Assembly: GCA_902613795.1 (NCBI GenBank)
Contig: CACMIP010000001.1
Location: forward strand, 354,087 to 418,086
Length of the DNA: 64,000 nt
Direction: 5' to 3'
From: an uncultured OCS116 cluster bacterium
GTDB lineage: Bacteria > Pseudomonadota > Alphaproteobacteria > Rhizobiales > TMED25
Position 1 is the first letter of the stretch; each line of letters begins with the position of its first letter. This document shows positions 45,989 through 55,047 of the stretch, piece after piece. The position numbers and the translations under genes were made by a program. The notes under the pieces are model-generated. The model ran no database searches and had not been told where the DNA came from. It saw nothing but the letters and a program-made list of their open reading frames with translations.

Positions 45989-46942
45989 TCATTTTTTAAA
46001 TGTTTTGTGAAAATATTTTTTTGGTATCATGAGATGAACACCTTTATTGCCGTTTACCACTTGAGTTATTCTCAAGTCACCGACATAGCTCAATAAAGTA
46101 TAAGCATCGGCTCGAGTTAAGCCGCAAAATTCAGACAAGAAATTGATCATCTCTCTTGTTGTGATTTTTACACATTCATCGAGATCAGGATCAAATGCCA
46201 TTGTCATGAAATAATCATTGCTTTCTGCAATTGGCCATGTAATTTCCATGTCCGTTCTATTTGATACTTTAAATTTACCGCGCATGTCCATTTCTACAGC
46301 AGCTGTACAAATCTCACCATCGCCTTGCGTTCCATGCCCATCACCGATGGACACCATTGCTCCATTTTCGAAAACAGGCAAATATAGTGTAGTTCCAACT
46401 TTCAACTCTTTGTTATCCATGTTACCACCATTCTGTCTGGGTGGCACTGTTGATAGCTTGCCCCATTCCATTGGTGGTGCCGTTGCAATAAGACCAAAAA
46501 ATGGATCCAGATCGACTTCCATATTCCATGGTGTTTTTGCAATCTTTTTTGCTCTATCTATTTCAAGATATGACATCTGACGGGCGTTAAAATCGTCTGG
46601 TAAGGCACCCTTTAATGGAGCAACGCCAGTGTAGGCCCAATCTGAGTCAAGCTCTATTGAGAGAATTTCAAGTTCTACAACATCGCCTGTTTTGGACCCA
46701 TGAACCTCGATTGGACCTGTGCATATGTGGCCACCTTGAAGTGTGCCACGCACACTTTTTTCATGAATTTCTAATAAAGACTCTTTTACTTTATATGGGC
46801 TATTTTTTGTTACCTCAGGCGGCCCTGATACTGATGTAATTTCGACTTCATCACCGCTATTGATGTTCAAAACTGGTTTAATTTCCGCAGACAGAAATCC
46901 CCAATGAACAGTCTTATGATTTGCTTCAAGATAATGCTTCAT
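45989..46942 (-). CDS. Acetamidase/formamidase-family amidohydrolase
   Basis: The 317-residue protein has the family start HWGFLSAEIKPVLNINSGDEVEI, HICTGPIEVHGSKTGDVVELEI and the central SIGDGHGTQGDGEICTAAVEM. Family members release ammonia from formamide, acetamide or related small amides. The real substrate is unknown. It lies 18 bases downstream of a 3-hydroxyisobutyrate-dehydrogenase-like gene in the minus-strand operon. Ammonia released here could be used in the same organism's nitrogen supply. Confidence 0.83.
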   Translation of the reverse strand: MKHYLEANHKTVHWGFLSAEIKPVLNINSGDEVEITSVSGPPEVTKNSPYKVKESLLEIHEKSVRGTLQGGHICTGPIEVHGSKTGDVVELEILSIELDSDWAYTGVAPLKGALPDDFNARQMSYLEIDRAKKIAKTPWNMEVDLDPFFGLIATAPPMEWGKLSTVPPRQNGGNMDNKELKVGTTLYLPVFENGAMVSIGDGHGTQGDGEICTAAVEMDMRGKFKVSNRTDMEITWPIAESNDYFMTMAFDPDLDECVKITTREMINFLSEFCGLTRADAYTLLSYVGDLRITQVVNGNKGVHLMIPKKYFHKTFKK

Positions 46943-46960
46943 TTATCCTCGATTTTGGGA

Positions 46961-47842
46961 TTATTTTCTTTTTACACCAGCCAAATTGTCAGTCACAGCA
47001 CAAACTGATGCCGTGTCTTCAAGAGCTCTACCTTGAGCGATAGCTGCTCTGTGTATGTCTCCAGCTAGTGAAAATAGTGGTGTGGGGCATCCCATCTCAT
47101 CAGCAAAATCCAAAATAACAGAAATATCTTTTTTTGTTATTAAATGGTTCGCTGAGACATTTTCATCATATTTATTGTCAACCATCATCTGACCACGCAC
47201 TTCAAACATCCGTGAGCTTCCTGCACTTGACTTTATGACATCGTAAACCAATTGTGGATCAATCCCCGCCTTGACACCATAGGTAATTGCTTCAGCAGAT
47301 GATACGTTGTGAATTACAACCAGTAAATTTGCGATATATTTCATCTTTGATCCTGTTCCAAATTCACCAAGGTAGTGTACCTCTCGCCCCATTTTCTCAA
47401 ATGCTGGTTTTACCTTGTCAAATGAAGCTTGATCACCGCTTCCAAAAATTACAAGATCCCCTGCCCAGGCTTGGTGGCCTGTTCCACTAACGGGGCAATC
47501 AAGAAGGGTTATGCCTTTATCTGCAAGAATATCACGCGCTTTGATTTTATCAGATATCTTAAGTGTGCATGTATCTGCAATTATGACCTCTTTTCCCGAC
47601 TTTGATATTTCATCTGCGACAGCTATTAAAGCATCCGGATGCGGTAATGATGTTATAACCCGATCGACCTGATTTACAACATCTGTTGGGGATGATGCCC
47701 TTTTTATTCTTGCATTACCTTGTGCATCAAATCTCTCTTCATTGACATCAAAGCCTATTATTTCGTAACCCGCGGCACTAAGATTCTTGGTGTAAGCTGA
47801 GCCCATAATACCAAGGCCAATTATTCCTATTTTTTCTGACAT
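46961..47842 (-). CDS. 3-Hydroxyisobutyrate dehydrogenase-family oxidoreductase
   Basis: This 293-residue beta-hydroxyacid dehydrogenase has the Rossmann motif GIIGLGIMGSAYTKNLSAAG, the substrate-binding DCPVSGTGHQAWAGDL and the catalytic Lys in GSGTKMKYIANLL-type context (GTGSKMKYIANLL near 165). Relatives include tartronate semialdehyde reductase and 3-hydroxyisobutyrate dehydrogenase. It is the first gene of the minus-strand operon and is divergent from the oxygenase gene at 47995 across 152 bases with two inverted repeats. Confidence 0.85.
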   Translation of the reverse strand: MSEKIGIIGLGIMGSAYTKNLSAAGYEIIGFDVNEERFDAQGNARIKRASSPTDVVNQVDRVITSLPHPDALIAVADEISKSGKEVIIADTCTLKISDKIKARDILADKGITLLDCPVSGTGHQAWAGDLVIFGSGDQASFDKVKPAFEKMGREVHYLGEFGTGSKMKYIANLLVVIHNVSSAEAITYGVKAGIDPQLVYDVIKSSAGSSRMFEVRGQMMVDNKYDENVSANHLITKKDISVILDFADEMGCPTPLFSLAGDIHRAAIAQGRALEDTASVCAVTDNLAGVKRK

Positions 47843-47875
47843 TTGTATCCCCTTAAAATGATTTTTTTATTTACA

Positions 47876-47887
47876 TTAACATGTTAA
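47876..47887. promoter_or_regulatory. Palindrome TTAACATGTTAA in divergent promoter region
   Basis: This perfect 12-base palindrome lies 34 bases before the dehydrogenase start on the minus strand. Its symmetric form suggests a dimeric regulator site. The regulator is unknown. Confidence 0.4.
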
Positions 47888-47944
47888 ATCTGCTTTAATA
47901 TATCAACATATTTATAATGTTTGTAAATAAATTAATTTTTGATC

Positions 47945-47959
47945 TGCCAAATACTGGCA
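47945..47959. promoter_or_regulatory. Inverted repeat TGCCA-N5-TGGCA in divergent promoter region
   Basis: A perfect 5-5-5 inverted repeat sits 36 bases before the oxygenase start. Together with the palindrome at 47876 it makes regulated divergent transcription likely, though this is inference. Confidence 0.45.
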
Positions 47960-47994
47960 TTTAGTAGTGAAAATAAATTCTAACGGGGTAAAAA

Positions 47995-49017
47995 ATGAGT
48001 ACAGCAAAAATTGACGCAAGAGATAAGGATTTTCCATATAAAGAACTTCCAGTCATGGATCTAGGTCCAATTTTGAAAGGCGACAGGGACGCGATAAAAT
48101 CACTAGCAAAAGAGTGGAGAGACGTAGCCGAAACTCTAGGTTTCATGTGCCTTACAAATCATGGCATATCCCTTGATAAAATTGAACGAATGGAGCAGCA
48201 GATTATTAGGTTTCACGATCAAGACATAGACTTCAAGATGAAGTTTAAGGTCAATGAACACCAAAGAGGCTATATTCCATCAAAAACAACTATTTTAAAA
48301 CACTCAGAATATGAAGAACATACAAAAACAGATACCGTTGAATGCTTGGTTTTGGCTACTGATTATCCTGATGATCACCCAAATGTAAAGGCTGGTAAAC
48401 AATTCTATTCACAAAATCCTTGGCCAGAACTTGATGGTTTCAAAGAAGAAATCATGGACTATTGGGATGGTATTATTAATATGTGCAAAAAACTACTCCC
48501 AGTTTGGGCAGAAGCTCTTGGAGTTGAGGATGGCTTCTTTGAGCCACACTTTGAAGAACTTTATAGCTACTTCAGATTAGCTAAATACCCAAAAGTTGAT
48601 TTTGTTGAAGAAAAAGAATTTGGTTTGGGAGCTCATGCTGATACTGGATTTATGACCATTTTACCAATGGCAAAAGAACCAGGGCTGCAAGTTATGGATA
48701 CCAACGGTGAGTGGTTCTGGCCGGTAATCCCTGAAGGTGCTCTAATTTTAAATCTGGGGCAATTCTTAGAAAGATGGACAAATGAGAGATTTAGAGCGAC
48801 ACCACATCGAGTGTTACCACCTAGAAATAATGATAGGTACTCACTAGCATGTTTTGTCAATACAGGTCTTGACACAGTTGCCAAACAAATACCATCATGC
48901 GTAAGCGATGACAATCCTATGAAATACCCTGAGGAAAGTTATTGGGATTTCTACAAGTGGTATTTACAACAAACATATACCCATTACGGAAAAGTTGCCG
49001 AAGACAGCAATGCTTAG
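47995..49017 (+). CDS. Isopenicillin N synthase-like 2OG/Fe(II) oxygenase
   Basis: The 340-residue protein shows the DIOX_N-type start LPVMDLGPIL...AETLGFMCLTNHGI and the iron-binding HxD in GLGAHADTGFMTIL (near 213), the distal His in ATPHRVLPPRNNDRYSLACFV (near 274) and the Arg that binds 2-oxoglutarate. It oxidises an unknown small molecule. CGGGG lies six bases before the ATG. It is divergent from the minus-strand dehydrogenase/formamidase operon and convergent with the CoA transferase gene. Confidence 0.85.
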   Translation: MSTAKIDARDKDFPYKELPVMDLGPILKGDRDAIKSLAKEWRDVAETLGFMCLTNHGISLDKIERMEQQIIRFHDQDIDFKMKFKVNEHQRGYIPSKTTILKHSEYEEHTKTDTVECLVLATDYPDDHPNVKAGKQFYSQNPWPELDGFKEEIMDYWDGIINMCKKLLPVWAEALGVEDGFFEPHFEELYSYFRLAKYPKVDFVEEKEFGLGAHADTGFMTILPMAKEPGLQVMDTNGEWFWPVIPEGALILNLGQFLERWTNERFRATPHRVLPPRNNDRYSLACFVNTGLDTVAKQIPSCVSDDNPMKYPEESYWDFYKWYLQQTYTHYGKVAEDSNA

Positions 49018-49027
49018 CTGAACATTT

Positions 49028-50242
49028 TCAGACTATACCTGACTTCTTTAGTTTTGCGATTTTTTCTTCTGAGTAGCCGAGATACTCGCTCAGAATTTCA
49101 TTAGTGTGCTCACCGTGTTGTGGCGGTGGATGTCTATATGTAATGCTACCCTCACTCATTTTTATTGGGTTAGCTATTAGCTTGTAAGGGCTCTGATTTT
49201 TATCTGTCCCTTTCATATCAATTATCATATTCCTGGCCAATACTTGGGGATCCGAAAAAACCTCTTCCAGTGAGTTAATTGCACAACAACCAATATTCTT
49301 TTCTTCCAATTTCTCTAACCACCATTTTGTTTCATGCATCTTAGTAATTTCATTGAGCTTATTGGTAACCTCCTCACGATTTTTCACCCTTTCGACCGCC
49401 TCTGCAAACTTTTTATCCGCGAGCAAATACTCACAGGACGCAACCTCGCAGAACCTCTCAAATGTTGCGTCATTGCCAACGGATAAAACAAAATAACCAT
49501 CCTTCGATGGCATTACCTGATAGGGTAAAATATTTGGGTGTTGATTACCTAATCTATCTGGATTGCTTCCGGTTGCTAAATAATTCATTCCTTGATTTGC
49601 GAGCCAAGCCACGTGGGCATCAAGCATCGAGATGTCAAGATGTTGTCCTTGATTCGTTTTATCACGGTGCCTCAAAGCTGCGAGAATTGATACTGTTGCA
49701 TACATTCCTGCCATCAGATCCGCAATGGACACACCCACTTTCATAGGCTCACCATCGGGTTCTCCGGTCAGGCTCATAACTCCGCCCATTGCTTGCACCA
49801 GTGCATCATATGCAGGTCGACTCGCATAAGGCCCCGTTTGCCCAAATCCTGTAATCGAGCAATATATGAGATCTGGAAATTGATCCTTAAGTGACTCATA
49901 GTCTAAGTTATATTTTTTAAGTGTTCCAACTTTAAAATTTTCGACCAGTATATCTGACTTCGATATCAATTCTCTAGCAATTGACTGACCTTCTTCCGAG
50001 CTTAAATCCAATGTCAGAGAGCGCTTATTTCTATTCGTACCAGAAAAATATGCACTTTGATTTGTATCCTTTCCATCAGTATCCTTCATATAAGGTGGAG
50101 CAAATTTTCTTGTGTCATCGCCCGTTTCAACCCTCTCAATTTTTATAATATCAGCGCCCAAATCCCCTAAAATTTGGGTACAATGTGGTCCGGCTAATAC
50201 TCGGGTTAGATCAAATATCTTTATGTCTTTTAATGGTCCCAT
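49028..50242 (-). CDS. Class III (CaiB/BaiF) CoA-transferase
   Basis: The 404-residue protein has the family start GPLKDIKIFDLTRVLAGPHCTQILGDLGADIIKIE and VENFKVGTLKKYNLDYESLK, plus the catalytic-Asp region LMAGMYATVSILAALRHRDKTNQGQHLDISMLD near 170. It moves CoA between carboxylic acids. Substrate unknown; formyl-CoA:oxalate and carnitine relatives share this fold. It stands alone on the minus strand, divergent from the deacetylase operon. Confidence 0.88.
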   Translation of the reverse strand: MGPLKDIKIFDLTRVLAGPHCTQILGDLGADIIKIERVETGDDTRKFAPPYMKDTDGKDTNQSAYFSGTNRNKRSLTLDLSSEEGQSIARELISKSDILVENFKVGTLKKYNLDYESLKDQFPDLIYCSITGFGQTGPYASRPAYDALVQAMGGVMSLTGEPDGEPMKVGVSIADLMAGMYATVSILAALRHRDKTNQGQHLDISMLDAHVAWLANQGMNYLATGSNPDRLGNQHPNILPYQVMPSKDGYFVLSVGNDATFERFCEVASCEYLLADKKFAEAVERVKNREEVTNKLNEITKMHETKWWLEKLEEKNIGCCAINSLEEVFSDPQVLARNMIIDMKGTDKNQSPYKLIANPIKMSEGSITYRHPPPQHGEHTNEILSEYLGYSEEKIAKLKKSGIV

Positions 50243-50346
50243 ATGGCTATTGTAAAAAATTTTTTAAAAAGTCTATAAATTGCAATATAATATCTAAAAA
50301 AAATAGTATATAAAATAAAAAGAAGATAGAAAAAAGTAGGGAAATT

Positions 50347-51225
50347 ATGAGTTTACTAACAGATCGCTTGAAGTACGAAGCAATAATAGATAGGCCCAAA
50401 TTAAAAGGCCCAAACGGGTCAAAAATAATAGTCTGGACAACGGTCAATGTGGAATTGTGGAACATAATTCGACCAATGCCACGAAATGCGTTACCGCCTC
50501 CAATGGGCAATCAACTACTTCCAAATGTCCCGAATTGGTCTTGGCATGAATATGGAAACCGTGTTGGATTTTGGAGACATTTAAATGCCCTTCAATCACG
50601 AAATATAACAGCTACACTTGCTATAAATGGACATGTTTGCTCAACCTACCCGCGTATTGCAGAAGCGGCGCTCGAGGCAGGTTGGGAGTTTATGGGGCAT
50701 GGATATGAGCAGCAGCCTCAGCACTCTCTCGATGATGAAGATGCAGAAATTGCGGCCGCTGTAGAAGAAATTAAGTCCTTCACAGGCAAGCAGCCAATCG
50801 GTTGGGAAAGCCCTGGACTAACTGAAACTGAAAACACACTTGATCTTTTGAAGAAGAATGGGATTGAATATGTATGTAACTGGCCAATGGATGATTTGCC
50901 AACAACGATAGAGACAAAAAATGGGCCAATGCTTACACTTCCATATCCTCTCGAAACCAATGACATTGTCATACACATAATCCAGCACCAGCCAGCGAAT
51001 GTGTTTTACAAACAATGCAAGGAAACATTTGATAGACTCTATATGGAAAGTGAAGAAAATATCAAAATTATGGCGATAAGCATGCATCCCTATCTGACGG
51101 GTACACCTCACCGTATAGGTCATGTTGAAAAATTGTACGATTATATAAACCAACATGATGGTGTTATTCACATGACGGGTGAAGAAATATATCATTGGTA
51201 TAAGTCCGAAACCAAAACTGATTAG
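50347..51225 (+). CDS. Polysaccharide deacetylase-family (PuuE-like) hydrolase
   Basis: The 292-residue protein resembles the cofactor-independent allantoinase (PuuE)-like branch of carbohydrate esterase family 4. It shows VWTTVNVELW, TATLAINGHVCSTYPRIAEAALEAGWEFMGHGYEQQP, GWESPGLTET and MAISMHPYLTGTPHRI. Members hydrolyse C-N bonds in cyclic or acyl amides; the substrate is unknown. It is first in a four-gene plus-strand operon with an SDR, a cyclase-family protein and a HisD-like dehydrogenase, with gaps of 10-20 bases. Confidence 0.8.
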   Translation: MSLLTDRLKYEAIIDRPKLKGPNGSKIIVWTTVNVELWNIIRPMPRNALPPPMGNQLLPNVPNWSWHEYGNRVGFWRHLNALQSRNITATLAINGHVCSTYPRIAEAALEAGWEFMGHGYEQQPQHSLDDEDAEIAAAVEEIKSFTGKQPIGWESPGLTETENTLDLLKKNGIEYVCNWPMDDLPTTIETKNGPMLTLPYPLETNDIVIHIIQHQPANVFYKQCKETFDRLYMESEENIKIMAISMHPYLTGTPHRIGHVEKLYDYINQHDGVIHMTGEEIYHWYKSETKTD

Positions 51226-51236
51226 AGCCTAATACG

Positions 51237-51974
51237 ATGGATAGTGTTAGCCCATTCGAGAACAAAGTTGTCCTGATAACAGGTGCTGCACGAGGTATAG
51301 GTAGAGCTACAGCAATCGAATTCGCAAAGAATAATGCTAAAGTTATCGCTGTTAGCAGAACACGAGATGATCTAATTAAATTACAAAAGCAGTTTCCAGA
51401 AAACATAGAGATCTGGGATTTCGATATAACCGGTGATGAGTTCATCAAAAAGATGGGGTCATTAGAACGTCTGGATGTTTGCATAAATAATGCAGGAGTA
51501 AACCGGCCTAAACTTATCGAAGATGTTGATGATGCAACCCTGGATTTGATGCTTGATCTCAATATAAGAGCAACATTTCGTACATCTAAAGCTGCGGTAA
51601 AATTAATGAAAAAAAATAAACAGGGGGTGATAATAAACGTTACGTCCCAAATGGGACATGTTGGCTCGCCAACCCGAACCGTTTATTGTCTCACAAAGCA
51701 TGCGGTTGAAGGACTTACTAAAGCCCTAGCGGTTGAAGTCGCGTCGTCAAACATAAGAGTCTGCTCAATCGCTCCAACATTTGCAGATACACCTATGACC
51801 AAGCCAATGTTTGAAGATGAGAAATTTAAAAATTTTGTCTATGGAATGATACCAATGAAAAAATTAGTTGATGTCCAGGATATTGTAGATGGCATATTGT
51901 ATTTATGCTCTCCGCAGGCTAAAATGATAACTGGAACAAGTTTACTCATTGACGGTGGCTGGACTGCGCATTAA
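51237..51974 (+). CDS. Short-chain dehydrogenase/reductase
   Basis: This 245-residue classical SDR has VVLITGAARGIGRATAIEFA, NNAGVN, the catalytic serine in NVTSQMG, Tyr-Lys in RTVYCLTKHAV and the C-terminal TGTSLLIDGGW. It is an NAD(P)-dependent alcohol dehydrogenase with unknown substrate. It lies between the deacetylase-like and cyclase-family genes in the four-gene operon. Confidence 0.88.
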   Translation: MDSVSPFENKVVLITGAARGIGRATAIEFAKNNAKVIAVSRTRDDLIKLQKQFPENIEIWDFDITGDEFIKKMGSLERLDVCINNAGVNRPKLIEDVDDATLDLMLDLNIRATFRTSKAAVKLMKKNKQGVIINVTSQMGHVGSPTRTVYCLTKHAVEGLTKALAVEVASSNIRVCSIAPTFADTPMTKPMFEDEKFKNFVYGMIPMKKLVDVQDIVDGILYLCSPQAKMITGTSLLIDGGWTAH

Positions 51975-51989
51975 CACAGGAGAATGTAT

Positions 51990-52943
51990 ATGGATATAAA
52001 AGTAAATCTCGATGCAATAAAAAAAGCATCGGAAGAGCTCTCAAACTGGGGCAGATGGGGTAAAGATGATCAAATTGGTACTCTTAATCTTGTAACTCCG
52101 GAAGATATTATTGAAGCTTCGAAGTTAATAAAAAAAGGGAAGGTTTTCTCATTGGGTATTCCTCTTGACAGAGAGGGTCCTCAAAACGGTCTATTTGGTG
52201 GACGCTTCAATCCTATACACCAAATGCTTGCAACAGGCACGGATGCCGTTTGTGGCAGACAAGATTGGAATAAAATTCGCTATGCTGATGATACGCTAAA
52301 CTTGTGTGTCCAGGGAGCTACACATTGGGATGCACTTGGGCACATATTTTACGAAGACAGGGCTTATAACGGCCATGACCCAAAACAAATTGATGTAACA
52401 GGGTTAAATGTTCTTGGAATCGAGAATTCAAAGGATAAGATGAATGGTCGCGGAGTTTTGCTTGATATCGCACGATACCGTGGGGTTGATTGGCTGCAAG
52501 ACGGTGAGGGTATTTCAAATGATGAACTCGATGCATGCGCGAAGCAACAGGGTGTTGATATTAAAAAAGCAGACTTTGTCATAATAAGAACGGGTCAAAT
52601 GGAACGATGTTTGAGCGAAAACGAATGGGGTGGATATGCCGGCGGTGATGCTCCAGGAGTAAAATTTGAAAATTGTTACTGGTGCCATGAAAAAGAGGTT
52701 GCAGCGATATGTTCTGATACCTGGGGAGTGGAAGTTAGACCAAATGAAACCTCCGAGGCAAACCAACCTTGGCACTGGGTGGTGATACCTGCAATGGGAC
52801 TATGTATGGGTGAGATATTTTATTTAAAGGAGCTAGCAGAGGACTGTGCCGCAGATGGAGTTTATGAATTCTTCTTTTGTGGACCTCCCCTCATAATAAC
52901 AGGCGGAACCGGATCCCCTATAAATCCACAAGTGTTTAAATAA
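51990..52943 (+). CDS. Cyclase-family (kynurenine formamidase-like) metal hydrolase
   Basis: This protein belongs to the cyclase family (PF04199): NWGRWGKDDQIGTLNLVTPE near 15 and the metal-binding region CVQGATHWDALGHIFYEDRAYNGHD near 105, in place of the usual HxGTHxDxPxH. The second ATG (51990) has GGAG seven bases upstream and is the likelier start; the track's first ATG (51984) is one base from GGAG. Family members cleave amides or cyclic esters. The HisD-like gene follows after 15 bases. Confidence 0.83.
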   Translation: MDIKVNLDAIKKASEELSNWGRWGKDDQIGTLNLVTPEDIIEASKLIKKGKVFSLGIPLDREGPQNGLFGGRFNPIHQMLATGTDAVCGRQDWNKIRYADDTLNLCVQGATHWDALGHIFYEDRAYNGHDPKQIDVTGLNVLGIENSKDKMNGRGVLLDIARYRGVDWLQDGEGISNDELDACAKQQGVDIKKADFVIIRTGQMERCLSENEWGGYAGGDAPGVKFENCYWCHEKEVAAICSDTWGVEVRPNETSEANQPWHWVVIPAMGLCMGEIFYLKELAEDCAADGVYEFFFCGPPLIITGGTGSPINPQVFK

Positions 52944-52958
52944 ACAAGGAATTGAAAT

Positions 52959-54260
52959 TTGATTAGATATATAAAGAAACGTTCAGAAACGAATAATGTA
53001 AGTGAAGATAAATTATCAATTGAAGAAACAGTCAGATCAATCTTAAGCGATATTAGAGAAAGAGGCGATGCCGCACTGAGGCATTACTCAGGACATTTTG
53101 ATAACTGGAGCCCAGCAAACTTTCGACTATCTGAAGATGAAATTGATGCGGCGATATCAAAATTAAATCAATCTGAGATTGAAGACATTAAATTTGCACA
53201 AAACCAAATCCGGCACTTCGCACAAAAGCAACTGGAGACAATGAATGAACTGGAGGTTGAAACACTTCCAGGAGTATTTCTTGGCCACAAGCATATACCA
53301 ATCGAAAATGTTGGGTGCTATGTGCCAGGGGGGCGATATCCAATGGTCGCTTCAGCACATATGAGTGTTCTTACAGCGAAGGTGGCTGGAGCAAAAAGAG
53401 TAATTGCGTGCGCCCCACCTTACAATGGAGGAGCGCATCCAGCGACAATAGCAGCAATGCATTTTGCAGGTGCGGATGAAATTTACCTTATTGGTGGGGT
53501 TCAAGCAATTGGTGCAATGGGTATCGGTACTGAAAAAATTGAACCTGTGAATATGATTGTTGGCCCTGGTAACTCTTATGTTGCAGAGGCAAAAAAACAA
53601 ATGTTTGGGGAAATTGGAATTGACCTAATTGCTGGACCAACGGAAACATTAGTTATTGCCGATGACACATCAGATGGAGAAATCTGTGCTACAGATTTAC
53701 TGGGTCAAGCGGAGCATGGACCAACATCACCCGCCATCTTAATTACCGACTCAGAAAAATTAGCCGAAGATACACTAAGTGAAATTGATAGACTTCTCGA
53801 TATACTTCCAACAGCTAACATAACAAAAGGCTCTTGGGAAAACTTTGGTGAGATTATACTTTGTGAAGATCAAGAAGATATGCTCATTGAAGCAAATAAA
53901 TTAGCTTATGAACATGTTCAGGTGATGACAAAAGATCCATCATACTTTTTAAAAAATCTCAAAAATTTTGGTTCGCTATTTTTAGGGCAAGAAACTAATG
54001 TTGCCTATGGCGACAAAGTTATTGGAACAAATCACACACTTCCTACCAAAGAGGCAAGCAAGTATACAGGTGGACTGTGGGTTGGTAAATTCTTAAAAAC
54101 CTGTACCTATCAAAGAGTTGAGAATAAAGATACATCCGCGCAAATTGGTGAGGTATGCTCCAGATTGTGCATGCTAGAAGGATTTGCTGGGCATGCGGAG
54201 CAAGCTAATATTCGCGTCAGAAGATATACAGGTAAGAACGTACCCTATCCTGAAAAATAA
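52959..54260 (+). CDS. HisD-family dehydrogenase, HpsN-like (not histidine biosynthesis)
   Basis: The 433-residue protein has the histidinol dehydrogenase fold and keeps the catalytic residues: [29 protein letters not shown] and [13 protein letters not shown]. However, the segment [19 protein letters not shown] differs from true HisD (which reads APYPSSVLM there) and is like the sulfopropanediol dehydrogenase (HpsN) subgroup that I recall. It is in an operon with an SDR and two hydrolases, far from other his genes. Start is TTG at 52959 after AAGGAATTGAAA. Substrate is inferred only. Confidence 0.82.
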   Translation: MIRYIKKRSETNNVSEDKLSIEETVRSILSDIRERGDAALRHYSGHFDNWSPANFRLSEDEIDAAISKLNQSEIEDIKFAQNQIRHFAQKQLETMNELEVETLPGVFLGHKHIPIENVGCYVPGGRYPMVASAHMSVLTAKVAGAKRVIACAPPYNGGAHPATIAAMHFAGADEIYLIGGVQAIGAMGIGTEKIEPVNMIVGPGNSYVAEAKKQMFGEIGIDLIAGPTETLVIADDTSDGEICATDLLGQAEHGPTSPAILITDSEKLAEDTLSEIDRLLDILPTANITKGSWENFGEIILCEDQEDMLIEANKLAYEHVQVMTKDPSYFLKNLKNFGSLFLGQETNVAYGDKVIGTNHTLPTKEASKYTGGLWVGKFLKTCTYQRVENKDTSAQIGEVCSRLCMLEGFAGHAEQANIRVRRYTGKNVPYPEK

Positions 54261-54262
54261 AA

Positions 54263-55045
54263 CTATCCAGCTAATTTATGATACGGCGCTTGAAGTCCTT
54301 CAATGACTTTTGGCATTGTTTTATCAATGTCCAAGATTGGCAGACCGTGAGTGGGTGCAATATATTTTATATCTAGTTCATCCACTAGCTCTTTTAACTT
54401 CTTTGTGTAGATCTCCATATCAACAAAGTTAGTCCAAAATAGTGCTAGTTCTGCAAATACCGCTGAAACGTCAAACAAATCAAGTGTGTCAGCTTCTTCA
54501 GCAATCATTCCGCAGTGACCATCCCAATGATAGTGACTGTAAGCAAAGCCATCACCAGGAAATAACAAGTTGTAAGGTGTAATGTATCCCCACAATGAAG
54601 TCCTCATATCCCTAACAACCGGTTCAGCTGCAATAAAATTCATACCGCCACCCAAGTCGATAGAGTCACCAACTTCCATAGCTTTAAAATTAGCGCTATA
54701 ATTAGGAAATGCCATGTGGTAATCATTCACATCACCATGAATTTCAATATCCGGGTAAATGTTTAGGAACCTACCTACACCTCCAGCATGAGGTGTCTCT
54801 TGGTGTGTAATAAATATATATTTTAGTGGGACCTTTTTATTTTCTAAAATTCCAACAATTTGATCATGTAATTCATTGAAATCCTTTGGGTGCCCTGTTT
54901 CAACAAGTAAAGCTGCCTCTTCCCCAATAACTAGATATGACGAGTTATAGGAATGATATATCTTTCCTTGGTATCTCTGCTCAAGGCAATCTCCAAGCCA
55001 ATATACATTTTTTAGTATTTCACGTGGTAGCTTACTTTTAGACAT
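54263..55045 (-). CDS. Metallo-beta-lactamase-fold protein (flavodiiron-like)
   Basis: This 260-residue protein has YNSSYLVIGEEAALLVETGHPKDF and the ligand motif ITHQETPHAGGVGRFL (near 79), which resembles HxExxH-type sites of flavodiiron proteins more than the HxHxDH of beta-lactamases. FPGDGFAYSHYHWDGHCG and IAPTHGLPIL supply further potential metal ligands. No flavodoxin domain follows, so it may need a partner. It is two bases downstream of another MBL-fold gene on the same strand. Confidence 0.78.
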   Translation of the reverse strand: MSKSKLPREILKNVYWLGDCLEQRYQGKIYHSYNSSYLVIGEEAALLVETGHPKDFNELHDQIVGILENKKVPLKYIFITHQETPHAGGVGRFLNIYPDIEIHGDVNDYHMAFPNYSANFKAMEVGDSIDLGGGMNFIAAEPVVRDMRTSLWGYITPYNLLFPGDGFAYSHYHWDGHCGMIAEEADTLDLFDVSAVFAELALFWTNFVDMEIYTKKLKELVDELDIKYIAPTHGLPILDIDKTMPKVIEGLQAPYHKLAG

Positions 55046-55047
55046 AT

